From Endozoicomonas sp. NE40 (lineage in GTDB: Bacteria > Pseudomonadota > Gammaproteobacteria > Pseudomonadales > Endozoicomonadaceae), in assembly GCF_040549045.1 (NCBI RefSeq), contig NZ_JBEWTB010000002.1, forward strand, positions 4,080,501 through 4,144,500: a stretch of DNA of 64,000 bases, written 5' to 3'. The number at the start of each line of letters is the position of its first letter. Positions within the stretch are counted from its first letter, which is position 1. Below the pieces are notes generated by a model. The model was not told where the DNA came from. It was given only the letters and a program-made list of their open reading frames with translations, and made no database searches. The position numbers were made by a program, and so were the translations under genes. Shown piece after piece: positions 17,019 to 24,966 of this stretch.

Positions 17019-17069
17019 AACATAGTTTTGAAGCGTTAGCTTCTTAAAGACTCTTTATAGAGACTATGC

Positions 17070-17146
17070 GGACCGGTAGTTCAGTTGGTTAGAATGCCGG
17101 CCTGTCACGCCGGAGGTCGCGGGTTCGAGTCCCGTCCGGTCCGCCA
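17070..17146 (+). tRNA. tRNA-Asp(GUC), copy 5
   Basis: Identical to the other Asp copies. Confidence 0.97.
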
Positions 17147-17216
17147 TTGTTATCTCAGATAAAGAGTTTCTCCTTGCGGAGAGTAGATTGTTGCACGACA
17201 GGCGCGGCGATTGATT

Positions 17217-17292
17217 GGGTGATTAGCTCAGCTGGGAGAGCATCTGCCTTACAAGCAGAGGGTCGGCGGTTCGATCCCGTCATCACCCACCA
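17217..17292 (+). tRNA. tRNA-Val(UAC), copy 6
   Basis: Identical to the other Val copies; 274 bp after copy 5. Confidence 0.97.
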
Positions 17293-17343
17293 GATATTAT
17301 GTTGAAGCGTTAGCTTCAAGAAGGCTCTTTATAGAGACTATGC

Positions 17344-17420
17344 GGACCGGTAGTTCAGTTGGTTAGAATGCCGGCCTGTCACGCCGGAGGTCGCGGGTTC
17401 GAGTCCCGTCCGGTCCGCCA
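17344..17420 (+). tRNA. tRNA-Asp(GUC), copy 6
   Basis: Identical to the other Asp copies. Confidence 0.97.
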
Positions 17421-17490
17421 TTGTTATCTCAGATAAGGAGTTTCTCCTTGCAGAGAGTAAATTGTTGCACGACAGGCGCAGCGATTGATT

Positions 17491-17566
17491 GGGTGATTAG
17501 CTCAGCTGGGAGAGCATCTGCCTTACAAGCAGAGGGTCGGCGGTTCGATCCCGTCATCACCCACCA
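17491..17566 (+). tRNA. tRNA-Val(UAC), copy 7
   Basis: Identical to the other Val copies; 274 bp after copy 6. Confidence 0.97.
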
Positions 17567-17604
17567 AACATTATGTTGAAGCGTTAGCTTCAAGAAGAAT
17601 ATGC

Positions 17605-17681
17605 GGACCGGTAGTTCAGTTGGTTAGAATGCCGGCCTGTCACGCCGGAGGTCGCGGGTTCGAGTCCCGTCCGGTCCGCCA
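17605..17681 (+). tRNA. tRNA-Asp(GUC), copy 7
   Basis: Identical to the other Asp copies; last gene of the array, 8 nt ahead of the terminator. Confidence 0.97.
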
Positions 17682-17688
17682 TATTTCA

Positions 17689-17719
17689 AAAACCCGAAGT
17701 CATAAGGCTTCGGGTTTTT
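17689..17719 (+). terminator. Terminator of the Val/Asp tRNA array
   Basis: AACCCGAAG (17691-17699) pairs with CTTCGGGTT (from 17708) and is followed by TTT; 8 nt after the last tRNA. The seven pairs may therefore be one transcript. Confidence 0.88.
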
Positions 17720-18014
17720 GTCGTTTATAGCCCTGTGCTTATGGGCTTTTTGCGTATTTTTTGGTTTTTAAAAACATACCATCGATCTGTGTGTGCCGAA
17801 TGAGAGCGTCGCCTGAAAAATATGAGCTTTCAGAAGTAACTTGATCATATGTTCATTTTTTACTGCCTCAGATCAAAAGAAGCAAAGCTGGGTGAACGGT
17901 GTAAGGCAGAAATGAGTGTCCATTGTTAACAGCTGATTTCTGAAGGAACTGGCTGGTAAACTCTGAGATGTTGGCCTGCGAATCTGAAAAAATCCATTTT
18001 TTCGGTTAATACTT
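17720..18014. other. Non-coding gap between the two tRNA arrays
   Basis: About 300 bp with no gene, repeat or RNA that I can recognise; the right end leads into the promoter of the Pro array. Confidence 0.6.
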
Positions 18015-18043
18015 TTGTAATACGCAAATCATTTTGATAGATT
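18015..18043 (+). promoter_or_regulatory. Promoter of the Pro tRNA array
   Basis: TTGTAA (18015-18020), 17-bp spacer, TAGATT (18038-18043), then the G+C-rich discriminator AGCCGCCG. 43 bp ahead of the first tRNA-Pro. Confidence 0.6.
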
Positions 18044-18085
18044 AGCCGCCGTCGTTGAACAAGGCAGCTGTTCTGTTCAGGGATA

Positions 18086-18162
18086 CGGGGTATAGCGCAG
18101 TCTGGTAGCGCGCCTGCTTTGGGAGCAGGATGTCGGGAGTTCGAATCTCTCTACCCCGACCA
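18086..18162 (+). tRNA. tRNA-Pro(UGG), copy 1
   Basis: 77-nt cloverleaf; acceptor CGGGGTA/TACCCCG, anticodon loop TTTGGGA (anticodon TGG), encoded CCA. Confidence 0.97.
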
Positions 18163-18205
18163 CTTTACATGCTCATGGTTTTGAGTCTAAATAAGCCGCA
18201 CAGTT

Positions 18206-18282
18206 CGGGGTATAGCGCAGTCTGGTAGCGCGCCTGCTTTGGGAGCAGGATGTCGGGAGTTCGAATCTCTCTACCCCGACCA
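18206..18282 (+). tRNA. tRNA-Pro(UGG), copy 2
   Basis: Identical to copy 1, exactly 120 bp later. Confidence 0.97.
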
Positions 18283-18325
18283 CTTTACATGCTCACGGTT
18301 CTGAGTCTAAATAAGCCGCACAGTT

Positions 18326-18402
18326 CGGGGTATAGCGCAGTCTGGTAGCGCGCCTGCTTTGGGAGCAGGATGTCGGGAGTTCGAATCTCTCTACCCCGAC
18401 CA
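18326..18402 (+). tRNA. tRNA-Pro(UGG), copy 3
   Basis: Identical to copy 1, 120-bp period. Confidence 0.97.
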
Positions 18403-18445
18403 CTTTACATACTCACGGTTCTGAGTCTAAATAAGCCGCACAGTT

Positions 18446-18522
18446 CGGGGTATAGCGCAGTCTGGTAGCGCGCCTGCTTTGGGAGCAGGATGTCGGGAGT
18501 TCGAATCTCTCTACCCCGACCA
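18446..18522 (+). tRNA. tRNA-Pro(UGG), copy 4
   Basis: Identical to copy 1, 120-bp period. Confidence 0.97.
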
Positions 18523-18565
18523 CTTTACATGCTCATGGTTCTGAGTCTAAATAAGCCGCACAGTT

Positions 18566-18642
18566 CGGGGTATAGCGCAGTCTGGTAGCGCGCCTGCTTT
18601 GGGAGCAGGATGTCGGGAGTTCGAATCTCTCTACCCCGACCA
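18566..18642 (+). tRNA. tRNA-Pro(UGG), copy 5
   Basis: Identical to copy 1; last copy, 16 nt ahead of a terminator. Confidence 0.97.
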
Positions 18643-18658
18643 CTTTTTGAAAGCGATT

Positions 18659-18685
18659 AAACCTGCAGTTTTGCAGGTTTTTTTG
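18659..18685 (+). terminator. Terminator of the Pro tRNA array
   Basis: AAACCTGCA (18659-18667) pairs with TGCAGGTTT (18672-18680), followed by further T. Confidence 0.88.
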
Positions 18686-18836
18686 TATGTGCCTTTTACC
18701 CACCATAAATATCTCCGCAAAAAATTGACTCGTATCTATACCTCTCTATTTTCCCGTTTTTACTAACTTCCCTTGTCGTCAATCGCTTCTGGATGACGTT
18801 ACAATAGCCGCTGAATCTTAGTCTCTGGAGTTGTTT

Positions 18837-19874
18837 GTGTTAGCGCTCGTTGCGTTTGTAGCGGTTGCCCTGGTGGTATCGTTTTTCTGTTCCGTATTTG
18901 AATCGGTTCTTCATCATCTCACCCCGGCTTATGTCATAAATCTGGAAAAGAAACAGAGTCCCTGGGCAAGTGCAGTCAGGGGATTGTACGACAATCTCGA
19001 TCGTTCACTGGCAGCTGTGCTGACCCTGAATACCATTGCTCACACTGTTGGTGCAGCCGGGGCGGGGGCTCAGGCCGCCAGTGTGTTTGGTGACGGTTCG
19101 ACAGGACTGTTTGCTGCCGTTCTGACTCTGTTGATTCTGTTTGTGTCTGAAATTATCCCTAAAACCCTGGGAGCGAATGGCTGGCAGAAACTGGCACCTT
19201 CTACGGCCGTGTGTGTCAGTTTTCTGATCAGGTTGCAGATGCCGTTGATCTGGCTGGCAGAACAGGTTACCCGACAGCTGACTCCCAGACATAAAAAGAG
19301 TGATTATCTGCGTGATGAAATCAGTGCCATGGCAGATATTGGAGAGGAGGAAGGTGTTCTTCACGGCACTGAGTCGGACCTGCTTAAAAACATGCTTCGC
19401 TTCAGGGACTTGAAAATTATTGAGATCATGACACCTCGCTCAGTCCTGTTCACTCTGCCTGAATCCATGGATGCAGAAACTTATCTGCAGACCTGCCCTG
19501 ACAATGCCTTCTCAAGGGTTCCGGTTTATAGCGATGAGCCGGATGATATCAATGGCTTTGTGATGAAAAATGACATCCTGATGGCTTATCATCAGAAGGA
19601 TGGCAAAGTGACGCTGGGTGAACTGAAACGTCCGATCATTGCTGTGCTTGAAAATGAATCCCTGCCAAGATTGATGACAACGCTGCTGGAGCAACGCAAT
19701 CATATCGCTATGGTGGTGACCGAGTATGGTGATATCAGAGGCATTGTGACGCTGGAAGATATGATTGAAACCCTGTTGGGTCGTGAAATCGTCGATGAAA
19801 GCGATGAGGTGGTGGACATGCAGCAGGTGGCACTGCAGAAGTGGGCAGAACGACTGCCGTCGCAATTACACTGA
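18837..19874 (+). CDS. CNNM/CorC-type membrane protein with CBS domains
   Basis: Membrane protein of 345 aa. An N-terminal DUF21 (CNNM) region with three or four hydrophobic segments (residues ~1-150, including the SEIIPK block) is followed by a CBS pair (about 195-320; IMTPR and VVTEYGDIRGIVTLEDMIE blocks). Relatives are linked to magnesium/cobalt efflux or tolerance. The C-terminal CorC/HlyC transporter-associated domain seen in longer relatives is missing. I chose GTG 18837, spaced about 6 nt from GGAG; TTG 18831 is too close to it. Monocistronic by position. Confidence 0.82.
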   Translation: MLALVAFVAVALVVSFFCSVFESVLHHLTPAYVINLEKKQSPWASAVRGLYDNLDRSLAAVLTLNTIAHTVGAAGAGAQAASVFGDGSTGLFAAVLTLLILFVSEIIPKTLGANGWQKLAPSTAVCVSFLIRLQMPLIWLAEQVTRQLTPRHKKSDYLRDEISAMADIGEEEGVLHGTESDLLKNMLRFRDLKIIEIMTPRSVLFTLPESMDAETYLQTCPDNAFSRVPVYSDEPDDINGFVMKNDILMAYHQKDGKVTLGELKRPIIAVLENESLPRLMTTLLEQRNHIAMVVTEYGDIRGIVTLEDMIETLLGREIVDESDEVVDMQQVALQKWAERLPSQLH

Positions 19875-19960
19875 CAAACAGTGGGTGGGGTTGTTCATAT
19901 AAAGCCGCTCTGTCTATATTGGTGTAGTGATCATTTCAGACAATCATCAGAAGAAAACAG

Positions 19961-20473
19961 ATGGCTTTATTACAACTGGTTGACGAGTCCCATCCTAATT
20001 TAAGACGACCCACCAAGCCCGTTTCTGACTTCGGAGACGCTTTTCAGGCAATCGTCGACGACATGCTTGAAACCATGTATGAGGTGAACGGTGCGGGTCT
20101 GGCTGCCACCCAGGTTGGGCTGGATATCAGGGTAGCGGTTATTGATGTTACCTCTGATCGCAGCCAGCCGCTGGTTCTGGTTAATCCCGAGATTATTGAC
20201 TCAGCCGATGAGCAGAATATGGAAATGGGCTGTTTGTCGCTACCCGGTTGCTGGGCTGCGGTAAAACGTGCTGGCTGGGTTAAAGTTCGGGCGCAGGATC
20301 GTTATGGTGAATTTTATGAAATGGACGGTGAGGGGATTCTTGCCGAAGCATTTCAACACGAGATCGATCACCTGGATGGCATTCTTTTCATTGATAAACT
20401 GTCTCCGCTCAAGCAAAAGATGGTGCGCCAGCGAGCAAGGAAAGCGCTGAAAAAGCAGCAGCGGCGCAGTTAG
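19961..20473 (+). CDS. def: Peptide deformylase
   Basis: Removes the N-formyl group from nascent peptides. All three motifs are present: GAGLAATQVG, GCLSLPG with metal-binding Cys91, and HEIDH (His133, Glu134, His137). 170 aa, normal length. In motif II the residue before GCLS is Met where Glu is usual (EGCLS). The gene is isolated from fmt and dprA, its usual neighbours, so it may be a second deformylase of this genome. Confidence 0.92.
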   Translation: MALLQLVDESHPNLRRPTKPVSDFGDAFQAIVDDMLETMYEVNGAGLAATQVGLDIRVAVIDVTSDRSQPLVLVNPEIIDSADEQNMEMGCLSLPGCWAAVKRAGWVKVRAQDRYGEFYEMDGEGILAEAFQHEIDHLDGILFIDKLSPLKQKMVRQRARKALKKQQRRS

Positions 20474-20535
20474 CTGGTATTCAGATTCGAGTCAGGGAGG
20501 CGTGAACCTTCTCTTTGCAGTGAACTTTGCGGTCA

Positions 20536-21681
20536 TCATCCGTATGAATCAATCTGTTGCTGTCTCCAGATCTGCTGCGCCATGACCGTAATGTCATACG
20601 GCGTCCAGAAGCTGTTAGGCTTATGAATGTTCTTACGGTTTTCCTCCGGCAGGCCTGCCAGAAGCAGGTTGCCGACCTTAGTGGCACAGTTGTGGCTGGT
20701 CAGGTGGTAGCCCTTGTCTCTGACTGATTCCAGATAGTGAACCATTTCGTCCCGGTCCATACCTTTCAGTTCAACCACAAAGTCCGGCATCCCAAACTGT
20801 ACGCAGTCTTGCCTGAATTCGTGACTGGTGGCTTTGGTAGACGAGCCGGGGAAGACGGCTTTTATTTTACTCAGCACGGACTCCCCGAGCCCCAGGTGGG
20901 AAACATAGAGAGGTTTTTTCCCGTTTATTCCTTTTCCACCAATCACCAGCGCGGCATGGCCGGGTTGCTCAGGCGCTCTGTCCTGATAGACAACAACATA
21001 GACCGAGGCAGGGTTAGACAGCTTTTCCCCCTGTTGAATGATGGCTCTGGCATAGGCTTCAATATCTTCAATTTTGTTGCGTTGCGCTTTACCGGTGAAT
21101 CTTCTTTTCTGTCCGGCGATAAGCTGGCGTGTGCCTTTCAATAAGCCTGCCTTGCGGGGAATCACCAAACCATCCTGCTGGTAGAAGCCCATCATTTCAG
21201 ACAGTTTCATACGGCTGATCATTGCGTTCATGTCTGTCAGTTTGGAAGAGGGTGCTTTTTTTTGGAGCGGAACTATGGAAAAGTCGGTGCGTTTACCGTT
21301 TGAAGGAACTTTGTATTGCGCCAGCCCGTTGGCCACCAGAAAGGCAGAGGCAATGTTCTGACTTTGTTTTCTCGAGAGGCTGTGCGGCTCCTGTCGCAGA
21401 ACGGCTGCGCAGGTTTGCTCAAACAATGAATTAAAGTCTATTTCCTTCTGGTTCACCTGAGGTGTGACGGATTCCGCCTTTGTGACCTGATAGGAATGAA
21501 TCGAACGTGTTTGAAAAGGGTGTTTTAAATATTGAAGAAAGCGTTTGCCAAGCTCTCTCAGTTCAGTGCGAAATCCGCGCCATGAGGTTGTTTTCGTCTG
21601 CTGGCTTCGCGAACTCCGGGGAGTTGATTCAGGCGATGATTGCTGTTGTATCTGCAACGGGGTTTTTGGTTCGGTTTTCAT
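20536..21681 (-). CDS. Putative permuted papain-fold cysteine hydrolase, candidate host effector
   Basis: A 381-aa protein with no family I can name. The N-terminal ~70 residues are Ser/Gln/Lys-rich without a hydrophobic signal. In the C-terminal half a PGHAALVIGG strand (His242) is followed 90 residues later by SHNCATKV (Cys332). A His-strand followed later by an N-C-x-x-x-V helix start is the order seen in circularly permuted NlpC/P60 or LRAT-like hydrolases, so His242 and Cys332 are candidate catalytic residues. It starts MKTEP like the 4789-6093 protein. It lies between def and the TatD-like gene with no operon partner. A secreted effector role is inference. Confidence 0.6.
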   Translation of the reverse strand: MKTEPKTPLQIQQQSSPESTPRSSRSQQTKTTSWRGFRTELRELGKRFLQYLKHPFQTRSIHSYQVTKAESVTPQVNQKEIDFNSLFEQTCAAVLRQEPHSLSRKQSQNIASAFLVANGLAQYKVPSNGKRTDFSIVPLQKKAPSSKLTDMNAMISRMKLSEMMGFYQQDGLVIPRKAGLLKGTRQLIAGQKRRFTGKAQRNKIEDIEAYARAIIQQGEKLSNPASVYVVVYQDRAPEQPGHAALVIGGKGINGKKPLYVSHLGLGESVLSKIKAVFPGSSTKATSHEFRQDCVQFGMPDFVVELKGMDRDEMVHYLESVRDKGYHLTSHNCATKVGNLLLAGLPEENRKNIHKPNSFWTPYDITVMAQQIWRQQQIDSYG

Positions 21682-21707
21682 TGGCTTCCCTGCCAGTCGT
21701 ACCTGAT

Positions 21708-22514
21708 CTAAGGATAGCTGGCATGGGGAAGTGACAGTATTTTCAGGGTGTTCCGGCGAGTGGCCTCTGCAATCTCAGTTAATGATTCCGGGCGAAGGTC
21801 TGCCAGACATTTGAGGACCTCAGTCAGTTGTGCCGGCTCATTTCGTTGTCCCTGAAAGCCACACAGCGGCATATCGGGCGCGTCGGTTTCCAGCACTAAT
21901 GAACCCAGGGGCAGGGTAGCGGCAAGGGCTCTGGTTTTCCTGGCTCTTGGGTAAGTGATGCCGCCACCAAAACCAAGGCAGAATCCTTGTTCAATATACT
22001 GGTAAGCCTGCTGTTCACTGCCGGAAAAGGCATGAACTATGCCACCCTGTTTGACCGGCTTTTGTCGCAGCTGTTTCAGTATCAGGTCATGGGCTTTGCG
22101 GGCATGCAGAATCACGGGCTTTCGGAATTGCCGGGCCAGCTCCAGCTGTTCAGTAAACCAGAATTCCTGTGCTTTTTGACTGATGGATTGCAGAGCGAAA
22201 TCAAGCCCGATCTCGCCAACAGCGACGATGTGCTGGTTTGTTTCGAAAAATTTGACCAGTTGTTGCAGGTCATCTGGCTCGTGTTGATCGATAAACCATG
22301 GGTGAATGCCCAGTGCTGCGTAAAGTCTGACTGGCTTGATGGTCTCAGTACACATCTGCAACAGTGGCTTCCAGTGTCGGGACTCTGTCCCCGGAATGCA
22401 GATAGCTTCAATACCCTGTTCGGAAGCAGCGCTGATGACCTGTGACCGGTCCGGATAAAACTCGGGAAAATCAAGATGGCAGTGGCTGTCTATCAGGGGT
22501 GGCAGGTTGGTCAT
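21708..22514 (-). CDS. TatD-family metal-dependent hydrolase (YjjV-like)
   Basis: 268-aa TIM-barrel metallo-hydrolase. Metal-ligand motifs are visible: DSHCHLD at residues 9-15, the GEIGLDF block with Glu near residue 98, VILHARKA and the late TDAPD with the terminal Asp. The CGFQGQRNEP segment after TDAPD is more like YjjV than TatD itself. Family members are DNases or act on tRNA-type substrates; the physiological role is unclear. It is 26 nt upstream of the effector-like gene on the same strand and divergent from the 22556 gene. Confidence 0.88.
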   Translation of the reverse strand: MTNLPPLIDSHCHLDFPEFYPDRSQVISAASEQGIEAICIPGTESRHWKPLLQMCTETIKPVRLYAALGIHPWFIDQHEPDDLQQLVKFFETNQHIVAVGEIGLDFALQSISQKAQEFWFTEQLELARQFRKPVILHARKAHDLILKQLRQKPVKQGGIVHAFSGSEQQAYQYIEQGFCLGFGGGITYPRARKTRALAATLPLGSLVLETDAPDMPLCGFQGQRNEPAQLTEVLKCLADLRPESLTEIAEATRRNTLKILSLPHASYP

Positions 22515-22555
22515 GGTAGTTTAATGCTGTCAGTGATTGTGCGTATAATGCCCGC

Positions 22556-23059
22556 ATGAATTATAAGAAGAATGGCGCTGTACTGCTGGCCTTGATTCTG
22601 ACTCTGATGCTGATCGCAACAGTAGTCACTGCGCCCGGATTATTACAACAATCTCTGCGTTCAGCAGAAGAAAAAGGCAAAGAATATCACCATTCAAGCT
22701 GTCAGGTATCAGCGGGCTGCCAGCTGGACTATCCGGATGGTTCCATCAAACTGGTTATTAAGCCTTATACTATGCCAGTGCTGCAACCGTTACAGGTTGA
22801 TGTATTGGTTCATGGTGCGAAGCCGGAAGCCGTGAGTCTGGAATTTGTCGGACGTGATATGCCAATGGGGTTAATGCCCTACAGCCTGTCGCCGCAACAG
22901 AACTCAGCAGGCCGCTGGGGCAATGACCAGTGGCGCTATCAGGATACTGCCATGATTACGTTTTGCCCGGTTGACCGGAACATGGTATGGCTGGCAAAGG
23001 TGGTGGTTGAGTTTGATCAGTTAATAAGAATAATGGTTTTTGAACTGGAGAATCAGTAA
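22556..23059 (+). CDS. Membrane-anchored protein of unknown function next to copper chaperone
   Basis: I do not recognise a family with certainty. The 167-aa protein has one N-terminal membrane segment (residues ~8-28) and a periplasmic beta-rich domain. That domain holds a pair of Cys in CQVSAGC (about residues 50-56), a GRDMPMGLMPY segment and CPVD near residue 140. The Met/Cys content and a stop directly abutting the ATG of a PCuAC gene (TAAATG, 23057-23062) suggest copper handling. The domain vaguely recalls FixH/YtkA-like Ig folds. Start ATG 22556. Confidence 0.6.
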   Translation: MNYKKNGAVLLALILTLMLIATVVTAPGLLQQSLRSAEEKGKEYHHSSCQVSAGCQLDYPDGSIKLVIKPYTMPVLQPLQVDVLVHGAKPEAVSLEFVGRDMPMGLMPYSLSPQQNSAGRWGNDQWRYQDTAMITFCPVDRNMVWLAKVVVEFDQLIRIMVFELENQ

Positions 23060-23566
23060 ATGAAGTGTCTGGCACCTGTCTTTCGTTATTCCAGAGCGGC
23101 TCTGGCCGGCTTGTCTATGGCTGGGTCGTTGATGATTGGTTGTATCAGTTCAGCGAATGCTGCAATGGTTTCGATAACCGACCCGGCAGTCAGGGCTGTG
23201 CCACCCACCTCAACCAATACCGCAGCCTTTATGACGCTGCAAAACAAGGGCAAAGACGACATTAAGCTGGTTGGTGTGGATAGCAGCATTGCCGCCCGGG
23301 TAGAAATACACGGTCATCGCCATGAAGGTCATAAAATGGTGATGTTTAAAATGGACGACCTGCCTTTACCCGCCGGAAAAGAGGTCAGGCTTGAATCCGG
23401 GGGCTATCACATCATGATAATGGGGCTGAAGAAGACGTTGAAGGAAGGTGAAGAAGTACCGCTAACCCTGCATTTCTCTGACTCCGATGCCATTGATATT
23501 CTGGCACCGGTTAAACCTCTGATGGAAACCATGTCGAAAGACCCTCACGGTCACATGCATCACTGA
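23060..23566 (+). CDS. PCuAC-family periplasmic copper chaperone
   Basis: 168-aa exported protein. The signal peptide runs to about residue 35 (cleavage near ANAAM). The PCuAC copper site is represented by EIHGHRHEGHKMVMFKM and GGYHIMIMGL, giving the His/Met ligands with the usual spacing. The tail DPHGHMHH adds further His. Such proteins deliver copper to the CuA or CuB site of cytochrome oxidase, or buffer copper in the periplasm. It begins immediately at the stop of the preceding gene, so the two are almost certainly co-translated. Confidence 0.9.
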   Translation: MKCLAPVFRYSRAALAGLSMAGSLMIGCISSANAAMVSITDPAVRAVPPTSTNTAAFMTLQNKGKDDIKLVGVDSSIAARVEIHGHRHEGHKMVMFKMDDLPLPAGKEVRLESGGYHIMIMGLKKTLKEGEEVPLTLHFSDSDAIDILAPVKPLMETMSKDPHGHMHH

Positions 23567-23579
23567 GCTTTGAAAAGGT

Positions 23580-23612
23580 GAACCTGTCAGATGGTTTTTA
23601 TCTGACAGGTTC
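23580..23612. terminator. Hairpin between convergent genes
   Basis: GAACCTGTCAGAT pairs perfectly with ATCTGACAGGTTC across a 7-nt T-rich loop. It lies between the copper chaperone and the convergent transporter gene; the following T run is poor, so it may act in both directions with moderate strength. Confidence 0.65.
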
Positions 23613-23626
23613 CTGTTTAAAGCAGA

Positions 23627-24817
23627 TTAGAAAAGGTTCTGAATCAGCAGGTAAATATAACGGGCAGCGACACCGGCGCAGAGTCCGCCCACGGTATGTG
23701 CAATGATTGCCTTGGAAGTCAGTTTGCGAAAGCCCAGCGTGTCCAGCATGGCTGTATGTGTGCTCAGATAACCACTCCAGCACATGCCCATGGCCGTGAA
23801 TACGGCAATATCGCTTTCACTGATAATGCCCTGGGAGATAAAGTTAGGCACCAGGGACATGGCTGCACCCACCGCGCCTAACGATGTAATCGGAAATGCG
23901 ACCAGCTCAGGATGGTCAAAACCAAACAGGAACTGAAACAGCCAGGACAGTTCACCAGCCAGCTTTGGCAACAGAGCTACGCCTTCGTATGCAGCACCGG
24001 TATAACCTTCAGCAGAGGGTCCGAAGGTCAGCACCATCACCATAGTGCTGATAATCAGCACACCGGGGATAATCGCCATGCCCATTTCTACACCGCTTTT
24101 GCCTCCGTCCAGAATCGAATTAAGGCCGCGTAGCCAGACAGGACTGTTGTCATGGTCTTCAGGCTGCTCTGATGGTTTTGAACTCAGGCTGTTCAGGTTG
24201 ATGGCTTTTACATCAGAAGCGGTCAGTCGCTGCATCAGACGTGTGGAAATAACGGCACCAACCATTGCGCCTGCCAGTCCTACCAGAGCCGCATGAAGAA
24301 AGTTCTGGCCGGGATCACTGTCCAGTGTTGCCATAAAAGTAATAACGATCAGTCCCATGCCAAAGGCTGTACCAAAGTTGGTCAGGGAAATCAGCTCATG
24401 GGGCTTGAAGCTGCTACTGAAGCGTTTGTCTTTGGCAAGGCTGATAATTGCGGGATTATCCGAGAAGAAAGTCATCATGGCTGCCATGGCTGCCCGACCG
24501 GGCAGGTTGAACAGTGGCCGCATCAGTGGCATCAGCAGGCGTTCCAGCAGGCTGATGACATGAAATTCAGTAAGAAGCCGACTCAGGGCGCCTGCGAGTA
24601 CGGTGATACCCATCAGGAACAGAACGGTGTGCAGAAGCAGGTCGTGAGCTGTGCTGAACAGAGTGTTGAACATGTTGGTGAGCCCCATTTCTGAGCCCAC
24701 GTAACCGAAAAACAGAACCAGAAGCGCTATCAGGCCCAGAGGTTCGATGATCTGGCGAGCACCAAGGCTGCTCGATTGGATTTTGTCTTTATCAGACACC
24801 GAGACAAATTCATTCAT
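23627..24817 (-). CDS. Gate-domain (nucleoside-recognition) membrane protein, YjiH-like
   Basis: 396-aa polytopic protein with about ten hydrophobic segments. It has the two-part Gate/nucleoside-recognition layout: the MTFFSDNPAIISLAKD block in the first half and FPITSLGAVGAAMSLV in the second. Relatives are annotated as nucleoside or small-molecule transporters, but substrates are unproven. It begins at ATG 24817, follows an AT-rich leader and stands alone, between convergent pcuC-type and co-directional prfC genes. Confidence 0.72.
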   Translation of the reverse strand: MNEFVSVSDKDKIQSSSLGARQIIEPLGLIALLVLFFGYVGSEMGLTNMFNTLFSTAHDLLLHTVLFLMGITVLAGALSRLLTEFHVISLLERLLMPLMRPLFNLPGRAAMAAMMTFFSDNPAIISLAKDKRFSSSFKPHELISLTNFGTAFGMGLIVITFMATLDSDPGQNFLHAALVGLAGAMVGAVISTRLMQRLTASDVKAINLNSLSSKPSEQPEDHDNSPVWLRGLNSILDGGKSGVEMGMAIIPGVLIISTMVMVLTFGPSAEGYTGAAYEGVALLPKLAGELSWLFQFLFGFDHPELVAFPITSLGAVGAAMSLVPNFISQGIISESDIAVFTAMGMCWSGYLSTHTAMLDTLGFRKLTSKAIIAHTVGGLCAGVAARYIYLLIQNLF

Positions 24818-24935
24818 ATAGGCTCCGGGAGGGGACTGGAGAGTAAAGATTAGATGAAAACAGGTGATTACGCAGAATTTTGAACAGTTAAGCTACATAA
24901 AGCAGTGGGTCAGGCAGTTATTTAATACTCATAAA

Positions 24936-24960
24936 CAGGCCGGGAGTCCCGGCCTTTTTT
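24936..24960. terminator. Hairpin after prfC
   Basis: GGCCGGG (24938-24944) and CCCGGCC (24948-24954) with a 3-nt loop. The T6 run is on the plus strand; read on the minus strand the hairpin is preceded by A6 and followed by TGTTTAT, so it would serve as the prfC terminator. Confidence 0.7.
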
Positions 24961-24966
24961 CAGAAA

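Larger units (their letters stand above)
18086..18642 (+). repeat. 120-bp tandem repeat carrying tRNA-Pro
   Basis: Five tRNA-Pro genes separated by four 43-nt spacers that differ at only one or two positions (for example CATGCTCATGG, CATGCTCACGG, CATACTCACGG). The near identity points to recent tandem duplication or gene conversion. Confidence 0.93.

Noticed and set aside
16828..17025. 65-aa frame inside the tRNA array
   Set aside because: Lies entirely across tRNA-Asp and tRNA-Val genes; a by-product of their fixed sequence.
18086..18642. Regular repeat array that could be taken for CRISPR
   Set aside because: The 120-bp period consists of 77-nt tRNA-Pro genes and near-identical spacers; CRISPR spacers would be unique.
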